From Biscogniauxia marginata (taxonomy: Eukaryota > Ascomycota > Sordariomycetes > Xylariales > Xylariaceae), in NCBI GenBank assembly GCA_022695795.1, contig MU404102.1, positions 243,485-307,484 of the forward strand: 64,000 nt of DNA. Direction: 5' to 3'. Below the pieces are notes generated by a model. That model did no database searches. It was not told the DNA's origin and worked only from the letters and a program-made list of their open reading frames with translations. Positions within the stretch are counted from its first letter, which is position 1. Each line of letters opens with the position of its first letter. Both the position numbers and the translations under genes were made by a program. Positions 47,082 to 58,021 of the stretch are shown one piece after another.

Positions 47082-49639
47082 GAAGACACTGCTAATGGTG
47101 GTCGTAAAGTTGTATGATTGAAAGTGTGGGCGGAGCTCTCGGTGAGCATGGCGGTAGGTTCTAAGGACTCGTTTTGGTCAGTTTTTTTCTGAGTGCTTTG
47201 GGAGTTCTGGCTAGCCAAGATGGGGGGTTTTCTAATATCGTGGGATCACTTTACGATCACTAAGAGGACAGAACTGTTCGTGCCTGTAAAGTCAGGGGGG
47301 AGGGAAGCGAGTAGGATAAGGAATAATACGTTCGATTAACTACATTTCCACCTATATACTTAGATGTTTTGGGAGTTAAAGGTGCTTACGGGAGTCCGTA
47401 TATCCATCCCGTGTGATGTCTTCCAACGCAAGCCTATATGCAAGGGCATTCACCAACAATTCTGGTCCACCAAATTACACAGGGATCGTCGACTTTAGCG
47501 GAGCTGTTATTTGTCCCCAGTCGCCGTTCACATCTCTTTGTAGGTTAGCTGCATTTTTCATAAGCCGCTGGGCTACTTTCACCTCCAATCAGCTCTGCTG
47601 TCAAAGTCCCAACGTTCTACTCTCGAAGTAAGTGCGCATCTCTAGCTTGGTAATCTAGCACATGTTTAAGTGGTAAGACACGCCTCCTACTCTCTCTAAT
47701 TAGTAGAGATATGTGTCTTCACCTTGGCTGTGCTACTATCGCTTTCGACGGCGAACTTGAATGTGTTTAGGTCCCCTAGCTGTGCTTGGCAGGACTCCGC
47801 GGGCGGGTTTGCTACGATTTCCGATTGTCGCCGGTCCTACAAGGTCCCCCGTTGGCTCGGCATCTTGTGTTGCAATTGTTATTCATGGGTCACATTGCCG
47901 GGGACCATCAAGCGAGCCCCGCGGACGGCGACCAGAAATATCAATATGTAACACGGGCATCTTCGTTCTCGTGCTATCATGTTTCCCGTACCAATCATGG
48001 TCTTCCAATTTGCCCTACATGAGGCTCCATAACCCGGCCGCCTCATCATTATTAGGTACTACTACCCCTTGTGGCGGCAGGCGATTCTCTTGAAGAACGT
48101 CGTCGTCTTAATTTTATCATTAATAGGATGCCGATAGAAAAAGAGGGGATTCTATCTCAATGAACGCAATTTATTAATCTTACCGGTAAAAGTCTCCTGT
48201 TGGGTCACGCCGCCCAGAAGTCTCCTGGTAGAACGCCAGCAACCTCATCATCGGAGCGAATAGACGCTATAATGACTTCACTACAGGCCCATTATCACCA
48301 ACGACACACAACTATCACGCATATATCATTCTGATTATCCCTGTAGCTACATATCAGTATTCATCTTATCGTTTAGTGGGTTTGGTGCAGCCCTTATGTA
48401 TTTACATAGGTTTCATGACCTTCGAAAGCTTCTCAGGGTTACATCTTCTACGATCCTCGATCCGCTATCGTCTCCGAATCCACGAGTGGCAAACCGGCGG
48501 CCATGTCGCCATAGCTTAGTCTAAATGGCGCAGTTCCTGTAGTCAATACTTAGCCACTGACCTAAAATTGTGTCGGCTCTGATATTGCAAAGGGCGACAC
48601 CTGGATGCCCACTGTGAGTTCTTAGCCTGTTGCGTAGTCTACAGTACAGTGGTGCAAGAAGCCGATATGGTGACAAATACCGTGGCTGTCGAGGCGCAAT
48701 GAATGTTCGGTATCAGTGACACTTCCTTACTTCATCGGCGACTACATTCAATATGGTGGACTATTTTCGGGCCTTTGGTGACCAATCTAACCATTTATCT
48801 TGAGCCTGCGCTTCGTCTAGTCTAGTCACTAGACCACCTTCGTGGGCCCAAGTGAGAACTAGCTAGACTACGATTTCCTTGATACATATATATGCTACCT
48901 CTGTCACTTTAGACCCCACCTATCGAGATGCGTTGTTGATCCCAGACTCTCGAACTACATGACGACTTCAACCGACTGTTGCGAGAGACAATCCTGGGTA
49001 CCTACCTAGTCATTTCGGCGCGACAGTTCGAACTTTGCCAGTATTTTTGCCTACATAAAGTCTAAGCGAAGAAACTTAAGACGTCACGTCTCAGTCCTCT
49101 TACCTCAATATTGGTAGAACTAGAATTTGTAATCTAGAGAATCGAAGTATATTCGTAACCTGCGGGAATATGAATGAGCTGCGAAAAAACCTAGGTAAGA
49201 GTTATCATTACGGCACGGTGTAATAAACAGTTAGCTATACAATTATATGGCCGTCTATTGGCTTCATTTTCTATGCTAACTGGCAATGGTCGCTTCTACC
49301 CGCCACAGCAATACGCAAGGGGTGGTAGTGCCACGTTAGGATAGAGTACCGAGAGAGAGAAAGAGAGGGGGAGAGAAATACACACCCCTGGGTTTGGGTG
49401 AACTTTATATCAGCTCTCACGTTGTTCGTGTCCGACATAGTTATCTGGAAGTTTTGACGTTACACTATATAGTATTAAAGGGCGCCCCTTCGAAGTAGGT
49501 AGGTAGCAACAATACAATCCATCCGAACACCAAACGCCTCCCCTAATTCAACCCAAGGATCCCCATTAATGGTGATGTATGCTCCAAACCTCCGAGTTGA
49601 ACTCGGTCACGTATAGTGGTTATTAGATCGCCATTATCA
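47082..49639. other. Gene-poor spacer
   Basis: 2.6 kb. Several short overlapping open frames at 47413-48093 are seen but share no frame with splice logic or known motifs. A GA-rich run lies at about 49345-49377, and GTAGGTAGGTAG near 49495-49506. No gene called. Confidence 0.5.
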
Positions 49640-50724
49640 TCATCCAAATGAGTCTTGAAGCTGCGCGAAATACCAGTTCTTGCTCCAGTTCGGCTCGCCC
49701 AGCTGGCTCTTCAACCAGCACTCCATGCCGCCTTGGTAACTACCGAAGCCGACGCCGACGCAGCCGCTCCATTTGCCGCAGTTGTTGATACACTCAGCCA
49801 TCGTCGAGGCTCTCATGTGTGTCATGTCCCGAGCGCCCCTGTCGGAGTTGTAGTCTCTCCCACACTGAACGTTGAATGGCTTGGACGTATCCTGCGAGAC
49901 ATATACGGTGTTGTTGTTTTGCGGACACAAGACGGGTCCCAAGACAAGAGTACCGGTGAAGCTTGGTGTCGGCGAGACCTCTGTCGATGTTGCGCTTGAT
50001 GTTGTTGTCGTCGCTGGGGTAGTTGTAGATGATGATGAATCGCTACGTTCGGCTCATTAGCTATATTAACGCTAGATTACCCAGACGGCCTATATTATTC
50101 GTGATACACGCTTAGATGATGAAGCTTTGTTTCATCTAGTATGTATCCATTCAGGCTAAGCGACTATTGTTTGAAAGAAACCTGTCACAGAAGACTTTGA
50201 AATCCCATATGCCTGACCTAGCCCAGACCCAGGCACCAAAATTTCCCCAATGTCGTAGATGAATAACTTAATTTATAAATCGGACAGGATGAAATAACCT
50301 ACCTATCAGCAACACTATAACTGGTCGGCCTCGAGGCCAAACCTGCACCCAGGCCCACCGCGATTTCGATAACGAGCAGGAAAAGCCCTACGGCCACGAC
50401 AATGAAGAACCATTTCCGCTTGATGCCGCATATCCTCATCATCGAGTCCTTCTCCCGCATTGATGCGAAAGTGGCGGCGCCGAGCGTGCGGCGATCGAAG
50501 TTGGAATCGGCCACAGATGTCCATTCGCTCACCGGTGTCTTTGCTATGGGTGGAGGGGACATGACCGAGGGCTGGTTCGCGACCCACGTGTGAGTCCGCG
50601 TGTAGCCCTCCGGGATGTAGTAGTTCATCGGCGGCGGTTGCGGGTGGCACGAGGGATGGCCCTGCGAATTGTACGCGGCAAAGCCGACCTCTCCCGGTGC
50701 CGCTGGGCGTAGTTGATACGACAT
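49640..50724 (-). CDS. Single-pass membrane protein with Cys-rich PAN/apple-like ectodomain
   Basis: Two exons on the minus strand, 50724-50303 and 50042-49640, joined across an unusually long 260-nt GT-AG intron; 274 aa. Residues 1-104 are Pro-rich and likely cytosolic, ending in a basic ICGIKRK stop-transfer patch. Residues about 105-130 are a strong transmembrane helix. A Ser/Thr-rich stalk (DSSSSTTTPATTTTSS), probably O-glycosylated, is created by the splice. The last 100 residues carry a disulfide-type domain with spaced cysteines (VQCGRDY, AECINNCGKWSGCVG, ECWLKS), resembling PAN/apple or WSC-like carbohydrate/protein binding modules. This layout is typical of fungal cell-wall sensors or surface receptors; no enzyme motif is seen. 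The domain assignment is by pattern only. Confidence 0.82.
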
Positions 50725-52631
50725 TATCGTCGGTCAGAATCGTGCGACTATTGGGTCGGGTCGGATAGCCGTTTCCTTACTTCCTGCGGAGTTTCATACT
50801 TGGACTTTACTGGCCTAGGATAGAAGACGGAGTGTGGAGGGGTTTTTAGAGACAGGCGAGGGAGATGATGAGAAGGAAAGCAGAAGGAATCTGACTGTGA
50901 CCGTAGACTCCTGTTTATTTTCAATAACGAGCTAGCTTACACTGATTAGTTCTTACTGAACAAGCTTCGACAATAAATCCTTCTTCGGGCCGGGGCCCCC
51001 GGACCGCTGCAGAAGACAAATCCTATTTAGATCATAGATACGATGCTGAGCGGCTTTTATGTGCTTTTCTGACAATATGTATGCAAGCTGTATGAGGGTG
51101 CCGTCAAACAACCAATCATAGCCGTATAGTCTTAGGGCAAAATAAATCTTGAACAGGACTCGAATAGGACTCGGCGGCGCAAGCCCGTTAGAAATTGTAG
51201 ACCAAACAATACGGGTGCTGCTGAGAAACGGGCTAACCACATCTCAAGCCAGACAGTGATCCTTTCAATACAGGAGTTTCATTACACTCAGTAACTCGCC
51301 AAACACTTAGCCTATATGATCGGATGGGAATAGGCTCTAAGATTTATCCCGGCCACTAATGCCACAGTTGTGCAGGCTGCTAACTAACTACCTAGAACTA
51401 TGTAGCTAAATGAATCGCAGGTAATCCTTGGTGCCGTGGAGGAGATCGGCACTTAGTGCAATGACACCAATCGTACCTTGTAAGCCAGCGGACGACCAGG
51501 ATTTGAATCCTTTACCTTCATGGGAAAGCTTGATTTCCCGACGCAGCAAGACGGCATGGCTTGGCGACCAAATCAGACATGATAAGTAGTATACTCATAG
51601 ACTACAGGCTGTATGGGGAATCTTGGTAGGTATCTTTTAAACCTCCTTTTAGTTCAGTATATAGCTTTGGTCTATAAACTTCGATTTTTCTATGTTAAAT
51701 CAACAGTGTATCTCTCTACACACCTGTGAACCTGACTCATCGTGTCCTGGACCAGACAACACCTACCAGACCTAGGAATGCTAGCCATTGGGATCTGCTG
51801 TACTTGTTCGCTGACCATCAATTTGCTCAATAATGACATATGAAGCTGACGCCAGCGACCCCCCCCCCTCCCCCCTTCCACAGTATGAACTTCACCATTC
51901 ATCTTCAGATACATATGGGGAACATGGCAGCAATTTCTCTCGAGGTTTACCTGTCTAATACCTACTTACCTTAGTCATCGGTTGCACATAGGGGGGGGGT
52001 GCCGAGATTCGTCAGGTCTTAGGAGGCCCTCAAGGTTCTACGCCCGCGTAGCTATTTACTAGGTAGGTATTTATTACAAAGAAATCGCTGGATCCGCATG
52101 ATATAAGTTTACAACAACTTCTCCGCACATATAGAACCCCCAGAAAACACGGTTTTCATACGATAGAGCTCTATAACTCTTCATAAATAATGTAGATTAC
52201 AGCCACAAGCTCGCTCGCGATGAGCAAGTTTGAGCTCTTTGAGCCCTTTGAAGGCCCACTTCGCAGACCACAGCCTCTCACATAAAGAAACCCCTCCCCT
52301 CAGTCGTTAGTTCGGTAGACATGTACGACGATATAATGGTGTGAAATGACGCGTAGGAGAGCACCTTGATGGCTACTCGACAGTAGCCGGTCTCATAGTC
52401 ACTTAGGTAGAGGGCGAAGGGGCGAGAGCAAGGGGTAGGATAATCCTAAATCCCCCGAAGACCGTAGTTGCTAGACTGCCTTATTATTTCACGTAGATAA
52501 ACCTGATCTTGGTTTAGTACATTCAAAAACTTCCTCATTTCGTGGTTCGGTTTAGATACCTACCTACTCGGCCATTCGCCTGACTATAGTGTGTTCCTGC
52601 ACAAAGCCGATATTATAGAGATCTAGTCAAC
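50725..52631. other. Intergenic spacer with C-rich run
   Basis: 1.9 kb between the membrane protein and the superoxide dismutase, divergently transcribed. It contains a C-run near 51870-51886. An open frame at 50953-51240 (-) has no ATG start and a stop immediately upstream, so it may be a decayed fragment; no family recognised. Confidence 0.5.
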
Positions 52632-53364
52632 ATGACGACGATAACCTATAAACTACCTAAGCTCCCATATGCCTACGATGTAAAGAGGAACCACCTATCT
52701 CATTTTCTTCCCTCATAGTAGGTCTCACTAATTTGCGAATAATGCTGACCAGATTTTTTTTTGCCAGGCTCTCGAACCCAGTATCTCAAGGCAAATCATG
52801 GAACTACACCATAGTAAACATCACGAAACGTACATCACGAACTTGAACAAGGCGCTCGACGCATCGGCCACAGCACTTGCGCAGGGGAAGCTGCAGGACT
52901 CAGCAGCCCAGCTCTCGGCAATCCGGTTCAATGGTGGCGGGCACATCAACCACTCGCTGTTCTGGAAGAACCTGATCCCCTCGTCGTCGGCAGACGTGAA
53001 GCCCGAGGCGGCGCCCAAGCTCACGGCCGCTATCAACGCTACGTGGGGTAGCCTGGACAAGTTCAAAGAGGCGTTTGGGGCGGCTCTCCTGGGCATCCAG
53101 GGTAGTGGTTGGGGTTGGCTGGTGAAAGAGGCCGGCACGGGTCAGTTGCGTATCGTGACACTCGCCAACCAGGAAGCGGTGGTAGTGGGTGACACGCCGC
53201 TGTTCGGCGTTGACATGTGGGAGCACGCGTACTATCTCCAGTACCTCAATGGTAAAGCCGCATACGTCGAGAACATCTGGAAGGTGATCAGTTGGAGGAC
53301 GGCGGAGGTGCGGTACACGGGCGCGAGAGACGATGCGTTCCAGGTCCTCAAAGCGAATATGTAG
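52632..53364 (+). CDS. Mn/Fe superoxide dismutase, no evident transit peptide
   Basis: Exons 52632-52679 and 52768-53364 with an 88-nt intron ending in a T-run plus CCAG; 214 aa. The short first exon supplies MTTITYKLPKLPYAYD, and splicing restores YDALEPSISRQIM, the standard N-terminus of this family. Metal ligands by alignment to human MnSOD are His30, His78 (GGGHINHSLFW), Asp165 and His169 (signature DMWEHAYY). It converts superoxide to hydrogen peroxide and oxygen. The mature domain starts almost at the ATG with no basic amphipathic leader. This suggests a cytosolic or peroxisomal isoform rather than the mitochondrial matrix enzyme, although an upstream in-frame exon cannot be excluded. 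The C-terminus ends QVLKANM without a peroxisomal SKL-type tripeptide. Confidence 0.93.
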
Positions 53365-53685
53365 ATAGATGCCTAGACACCTTAGACATCGTAGCTGGGT
53401 TTTAGAAAGTAGTCCATTGAAAGTATTATTGCTTGACTGGAATTGTTGAATAAACGTTGCGCAATGTAATACATTTTAATGGTTATTTTATTTTATATCG
53501 TATCGGATACCTGCATATGCCTGCCTGTGTCTTATCTACCTAGGTATGTACATAGCGACCTTACGATTGCCCCACGGACGCTAGCGCGTTATCGGGTAAC
53601 CCCGCACCACTCCCATCACTTTTTATATGCCATTTTCTGCTCCGACGCGTCTTCAACTTCTACACGCGTCGAACCGCACGTCGAA
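53365..53685. other. Short intergenic region
   Basis: 321 bp between two genes on the same strand; contains CTACCTAGGTATGTACATAG near 53536-53555. It holds the downstream gene's promoter or leader. An in-frame upstream ATG at 53479 exists but runs through this low-complexity sequence, so I did not use it as start. Confidence 0.5.
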
Positions 53686-55575
53686 ATGCCACCACTCTCA
53701 CCAGCTGCCATACCAACCTCGTCACCTTTGTCGTCGCCGAGATCGTTTGTGACTGCCAGCGCATCGCCCCCGAACCTGCAATATGTCCCCAGCACCGATC
53801 TAAGTAGTCTCGCCGAAGTCGACGCGGGCGCAACCTCAACCTCGGGCTCGGACTCGCCCGTTCGGCATCGCAAGGCAAAGAGGCTGCCCCCGGAGCTTAG
53901 AGAGCATTGCCGCGTCTACCTCGAGGAGAACCTGCGTATGTATTTCGGATATGCATATATTGGCAACTCCTAATTTCGCAATAGATCAGTACACTCTAAA
54001 TCTGCTGAACAGCCTGCTCTCGGCGCGCCGAGACAGCCTCCGCTACCCTGCGTATTGTCCACCTCCGAGCCAGTTATCGTTATTGAACACCATTATTGTC
54101 CACCCCGACTTCACAACCAGACCCAAAGAATCAAACTGGCCCGAAGTAGCCGTCGAGTCCTTAGTCTACCTACGCAGCATCCTGACATTGTTCGGCCCGA
54201 TTAACGCAGGCTTCAAAGAATCCACTCGGTTTACAAGCGGTCCGGCTTTTTCTCGCGCCAGTACTCCCGAATCGGATAACACTGCAGAAAATCAGAATGA
54301 TGACCACAGGGATGCCGATGAGCGTGGTCAGGTGCGCCTGTCAGGTAAACACTCCGACGACAGCATCTGGAGACGAGGACAAGACTTCTTTACCGTAGTA
54401 GGTTGGGCCTTCAACTGTAGTGTTTTATACCCGAGCCGTTGGCGGTACTGGAAGCAATGGCTCGATTTCATGCTAGACTTGCTCGAGAAGGATCTGGAGG
54501 AGCGCTGCAGGCTGGATAACGAGAGTGGCCAAGACGGCATGCCCCGTCTTCGGGAATCCATCCTCGCAGGTTACCTCAGTCAGCGTTCCGGACGATCGGC
54601 TGGCATGGCCAAATGGATCATGAAGGCAATTTTCGCAGACGGTAGCAAGTCGGCGAGCTCGCTATTCCAAGAAGTCTGGTATAAGGAGCACAGGGGCATG
54701 TCCCACAATGCCATGAACAAGAGGAAGCGCGAGAAGGTCAATATCGAAAAAGGCGAATTCGGCGGATGGCTCGACAACGACTCGGTATACTCATCACAAG
54801 CTTCGGAGCCGCCAACGCCACAGAAGAGGAGAAGGAATGTGGGGAAGATGGACAGGAACGAGTTTCAAGCGCTCGAACCCACATTTATGGACTCGATTCC
54901 CTTGCGACAACGGCTTTTCTCTGCGGTGAGTAAATGGGTGGTTTGGTAGTATACGATGCCATTCACTGACAGCCGCAGCTCTCATATCTCTGCTTCCATC
55001 TGCCCGACGCACCGCTGGACCTCACCGATTTGTATGAAAATTTGGAGGCCACGATCAAGTCCCTCCCTTTGCCCATATTCACGGCTTTCGTCACTAGTTC
55101 GGCGTCAGCGTTACGTGTGGACTCGCAGATAACGATACTTCAAGGCATCGTCGAGTTGTTTATGCCCTCGTCTGCCTTATCCCCAGCTAAAGTCGACCGC
55201 GCGCGGCACGAAGCGGGGGGGATCTCACCAGCAATCCTCGAACGCTGTTTCCTGCCCTACGCTGCCAATACCATCTCGGCGGAGGACAATGCTAAGGTAT
55301 CCGTCTTGCTGGAAAACTTGATACAGATTATCTGGTGCGACGGCAGCGAAGACTTCAGCGCCAGCCTCGGGGATGCCGTTCTCAAGGGGATTGATGCCCG
55401 AGCGGCCAAGGTTAAGAAAAAGAAGACCCGCGGTCGCGGAAAGGACGAGGACGATTCGGAGGCAGAAGCTAGGGCTGTTCTGGAGATGTCGGGCGAAAGG
55501 CTCGTCGCGCTCGCGGACGTGATCGCGGAGCTTTCGGCCGGAGATGACGAGATAGAGCAAGACGAGGAAAGCTAA
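53686..55575 (+). CDS. Conserved-looking protein of unknown function, probably nuclear
   Basis: Exons 53686-53935, 53985-54925 and 54979-55575 with GT-AG introns of 49 and 53 nt; 595 aa. I do not recognise the family. The N-terminal 65 residues are Ser/Pro/Thr-rich. From residue about 70 the protein is helical (LPPELREHCRVYLEENLHQYTLNLLNSLLSARRDSLR), continuing with a Trp/Tyr-rich block (GWAFNCSVLYPSRWRYWKQWL). Basic clusters NKRKREK, QKRRRN and KKKKTRGRGK suggest nuclear targeting. The C-terminal third (encoded from 54979) is helical and acidic at the end. The helical-repeat appearance resembles nucleolar or chromatin scaffold proteins, but this is only an impression. It lies head-to-tail with the SOD gene and converges on the next gene. 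Confidence 0.8.
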
Positions 55576-55884
55576 CGCAGAGTTGGAGGTTTTGCACAGT
55601 TCCACTGATATCGGGAATAAAAATGCTTACGATGAAATACTCAAAAAAGAGGGTGTTTGACCAGTCGTGTATTACTAGATCCGTGGGTTCGAAAAAGACA
55701 AGGCATATGGTATATGGTATGGTACGGTATGGTGTATGAGGCGTGTTGGTATTTGTTCATGTCTCGTTGCTGTACATATAGATAGTAGCTACGTTCTGAT
55801 GGTAAAAAACACAATGATCCTACAGAATTTACACAACTAATGGCAACGTAAGCCGTCGGTGGCCTGACGTGCCGGGTTTCCTCG
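55576..55884. other. Convergent 3' spacer
   Basis: 309 bp between stop codons; contains ATGGTAT/ACGGTATGG-type short tandem words near 55709-55733. No gene. Confidence 0.5.
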
Positions 55885-56757
55885 CTACCGTTTCCTCGGC
55901 GCTGCGCTCGGAGTCCACGCCGCCGGCTGCCACTTCTCGCTCGGCCCTCCCTGCGGACGCTTCCAAGGGTTCTCTCTCGGCTGCGGACTACTACTCGCCG
56001 GCGCCGGCGCCGCATCCTTCCGCCGTCCCTGGTCTCCCTCGTCATGTTCCCTCGCAACGTGCCACCCCTGCTCCCGCTCCCGCGGCCGTATTCCCTCCGT
56101 ATCCAGCGCCGGCGCCGGCTGTCTCTTACTACCACCCGGGGGCGTGGGCATGTCGAGCAGGCTCGGCTTGGCGGCCCACCGGGCGTCGGCCTCGGCGGCG
56201 AGGGCGCGCACGCGCTCGCGCCGCGCCACGTCGGCGGACTGCTCGCGCAGGGTCGGCGGATCCTCTCGCGAGTACCGCAGCCACTGGTGCCACTGCGGCG
56301 GCACTTCGACCTCGCTGTAGTGCGTCAACCGCGGGTACTGGACTATGCGGCGGAAGCGGCGGTGGCGGGACGACGGGTTCGGGCTCGAGGCATCGACGCC
56401 GCGGATGCGGAACTCCCAGTACGTGTTCCCTTGGAGGTCGAGACCTTGGGGGGGAAGGATTAGGTAGTTGGTATGGTAGGTAAGAACAGAAAGAGAGAGA
56501 AAGGGTGTGGGGACGTGCTTTCGCGCTGGTGCGTGCCCCGGTACCAAGGAGAGCGTGTAGGCGGAACGGGAATTTGGGAGCACACTTAGGGGAGGAGACA
56601 ATGGAAAGGGGGATATTAGGCGTAATATGAAAAAACGGGAATCGGGGCCAGGCAAGGAGCAGGACTTACCGACGAGGAAGCGCTTCCGCCATGGTAGGCG
56701 TAGGGACTTCCACCGGTACCAGGCCTTGAGGACAGGACCAATCTGCTTTGCCGACAT
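55885..56757 (-). CDS. NDUFA12/NDUFAF2-family mitochondrial complex I protein
   Basis: Two exons, 56757-56670 and 56444-55885, split by a 225-nt intron whose CAAG acceptor follows a C-run; 215 aa. The N-terminus, MSAKQIGPVLKAWYRWKSLRLPWRKRFLVG, then DLQGNTYWEF and RFRRIVQYP are the conserved core of the NDUFA12/B17.2-like family. The basic N-terminus fits mitochondrial import. PPQWHQWLRYSREDPPT is the usual C-terminal family block. The long Pro/Ala/Arg-rich tail (last 90 residues or so, with GGSKRQPAPA) favours the assembly-factor branch (NDUFAF2/N7BML) over the 140-residue structural subunit. Expected role: late assembly of respiratory complex I at the matrix side. The gene is strongly GC-rich, which produces long spurious frames on the opposite strand. 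Confidence 0.85.
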   Translation of the reverse strand: MSAKQIGPVLKAWYRWKSLRLPWRKRFLVGKSCSLPGPDSRFFILRLISPFPLSPPLSVLPNSRSAYTLSLVPGHAPARKHVPTPFLSLSVLTYHTNYLILPPQGLDLQGNTYWEFRIRGVDASSPNPSSRHRRFRRIVQYPRLTHYSEVEVPPQWHQWLRYSREDPPTLREQSADVARRERVRALAAEADARWAAKPSLLDMPTPPGGSKRQPAPALDTEGIRPREREQGWHVAREHDEGDQGRRKDAAPAPASSSPQPRENPWKRPQGGPSEKWQPAAWTPSAAPRKR

Positions 56758-58021
56758 TTGCAGAGCTGCAGAGGAACAGAGACAACGAGATTAAGATTGG
56801 GTTTCTATTTTTATTCTCCCTTTTCTCTTTCTTCCCTTCTGAGATTCTTCTCCTCGCTGGGAGTATGGACGCGAACGACGCTGATAATGGGAGATCAGAT
56901 TATAGGTGCAAGTGTGTAAGTGAAAGAATATGTAAGAATATGTAACCGACGTCACTTGGTTTTTTTTCTTGCCCGGGTATAGAAAATCCCATGCCATCCC
57001 ATCGATAAACGGATAATGCGGGTTTGGCACCGCCACTTCTAATTTCTGGGTACCTCCTACGAGATTTGGGTCCCGCCGGCAGTCCCCGCCCTACCGGCGA
57101 TAAGCTTTTTTACCAGCCACAGATTACCTCTCCAATCCCTGCCTAATTGGTACCTGATGTTATGCTCTAGGTACCCTGTTTATCGAAAACTGGTTTATTT
57201 ATGTTTCAGAAACAAAGATGGCGGGAGAGAAGAGTTGAAGTTGTTGGTCGAGATATCGTTTTATATTAGTTTTTTTCTTCGAGTTTGCTTTATTCCATTA
57301 TATCTCGACATTGATTTAATACTTAGTAGCAAACTACACAAGGTACCTAGTGGGACGTTGATGTAGGTACCTGCTAATGTACAAAGTATTCCGTATTCAC
57401 AGGTGTTTCCACCCTTGACAGGGGTCTTTTCCTATTTTGACAGGGGCCTTACTTATTCGGATCAGCTAAGAGGCTAAGTACGTACATATGTGGGGGGGAG
57501 GAGGGGCAGCACCACCGAAGCGCCGGTCGGTCATCTCTGCCTCTGGAGTCTGCCCAGCCCAATTCAAGACTGCATCAGCCCTCCTTGTTTCCTGTTTGGC
57601 TTGTACTTAATTCTTTTTTCCCTTCTCAACTCTGCTGCCACCGGCAACTTGCTTCTTGTCTTCCTAAGCCGTCCGCCTGTCTCATGGAGCATTCCGCTGC
57701 CTACCTTTCATTTGTCTCTTTCGATTCTCCCGCGCGAACGCCTCGACGATCCTCACCGAAACAGAGGGCCAGAGGAATTCCAGTAACAAGCCGACTTACA
57801 TGCCCCGGTGACGTCTGACGTCTGAACCCTGCGTCCCACCATTGATTCCTCCGAATTCCTGCTGCGCTTCGAACGAACGAATATCGTCGGCTTTGCGCTG
57901 CGTCATAACTTTTGCGCAACTTATCTCCTCGCCGTCTTTTCTTCCCTCGACGTCCCGGCTCGAGAAGACCGAATCATCAACGAATCATCGCCTATACTGA
58001 TTCGAGATATATCTGCCAATC
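56758..58021. promoter_or_regulatory. Divergent promoter region
   Basis: 1.26 kb between the starts of the complex I factor and the calponin-homology gene. The part next to 58022 is rich in CT and TCG words, typical of a strong fungal 5' leader (about 57900-58020). No ORF with motifs. Confidence 0.5.

Noticed and set aside
47413..48093. Cluster of overlapping plus-strand frames
   Set aside because: Three frames overlap without splice sites that join them into a conserved protein; probably chance in a GC-richer patch.
50953..51240. Possible 95-residue minus-strand protein
   Set aside because: No ATG start, a stop directly upstream, and no recognisable family or splice partner.
51480..51560. 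tRNA-like stretch with GGATTTGAATCC
   Set aside because: On the minus strand a T-loop-like TTCAAAT is seen, but the flanking bases cannot form the 53:61 pair or a proper T-stem, and no acceptor stem closes it.
53479..53685. N-terminal extension of the unknown nuclear-type protein from an upstream in-frame ATG
   Set aside because: The extension is translated low-complexity spacer (CTACCTAGGTATG); the ATG at 53686 gives a more natural start.
55869..56483. Long plus-strand open frames opposite the NDUFAF2-like gene
   Set aside because: They are Pro/Ala/Arg-rich reversals of a GC-rich coding exon; the minus strand shows the real conserved family.
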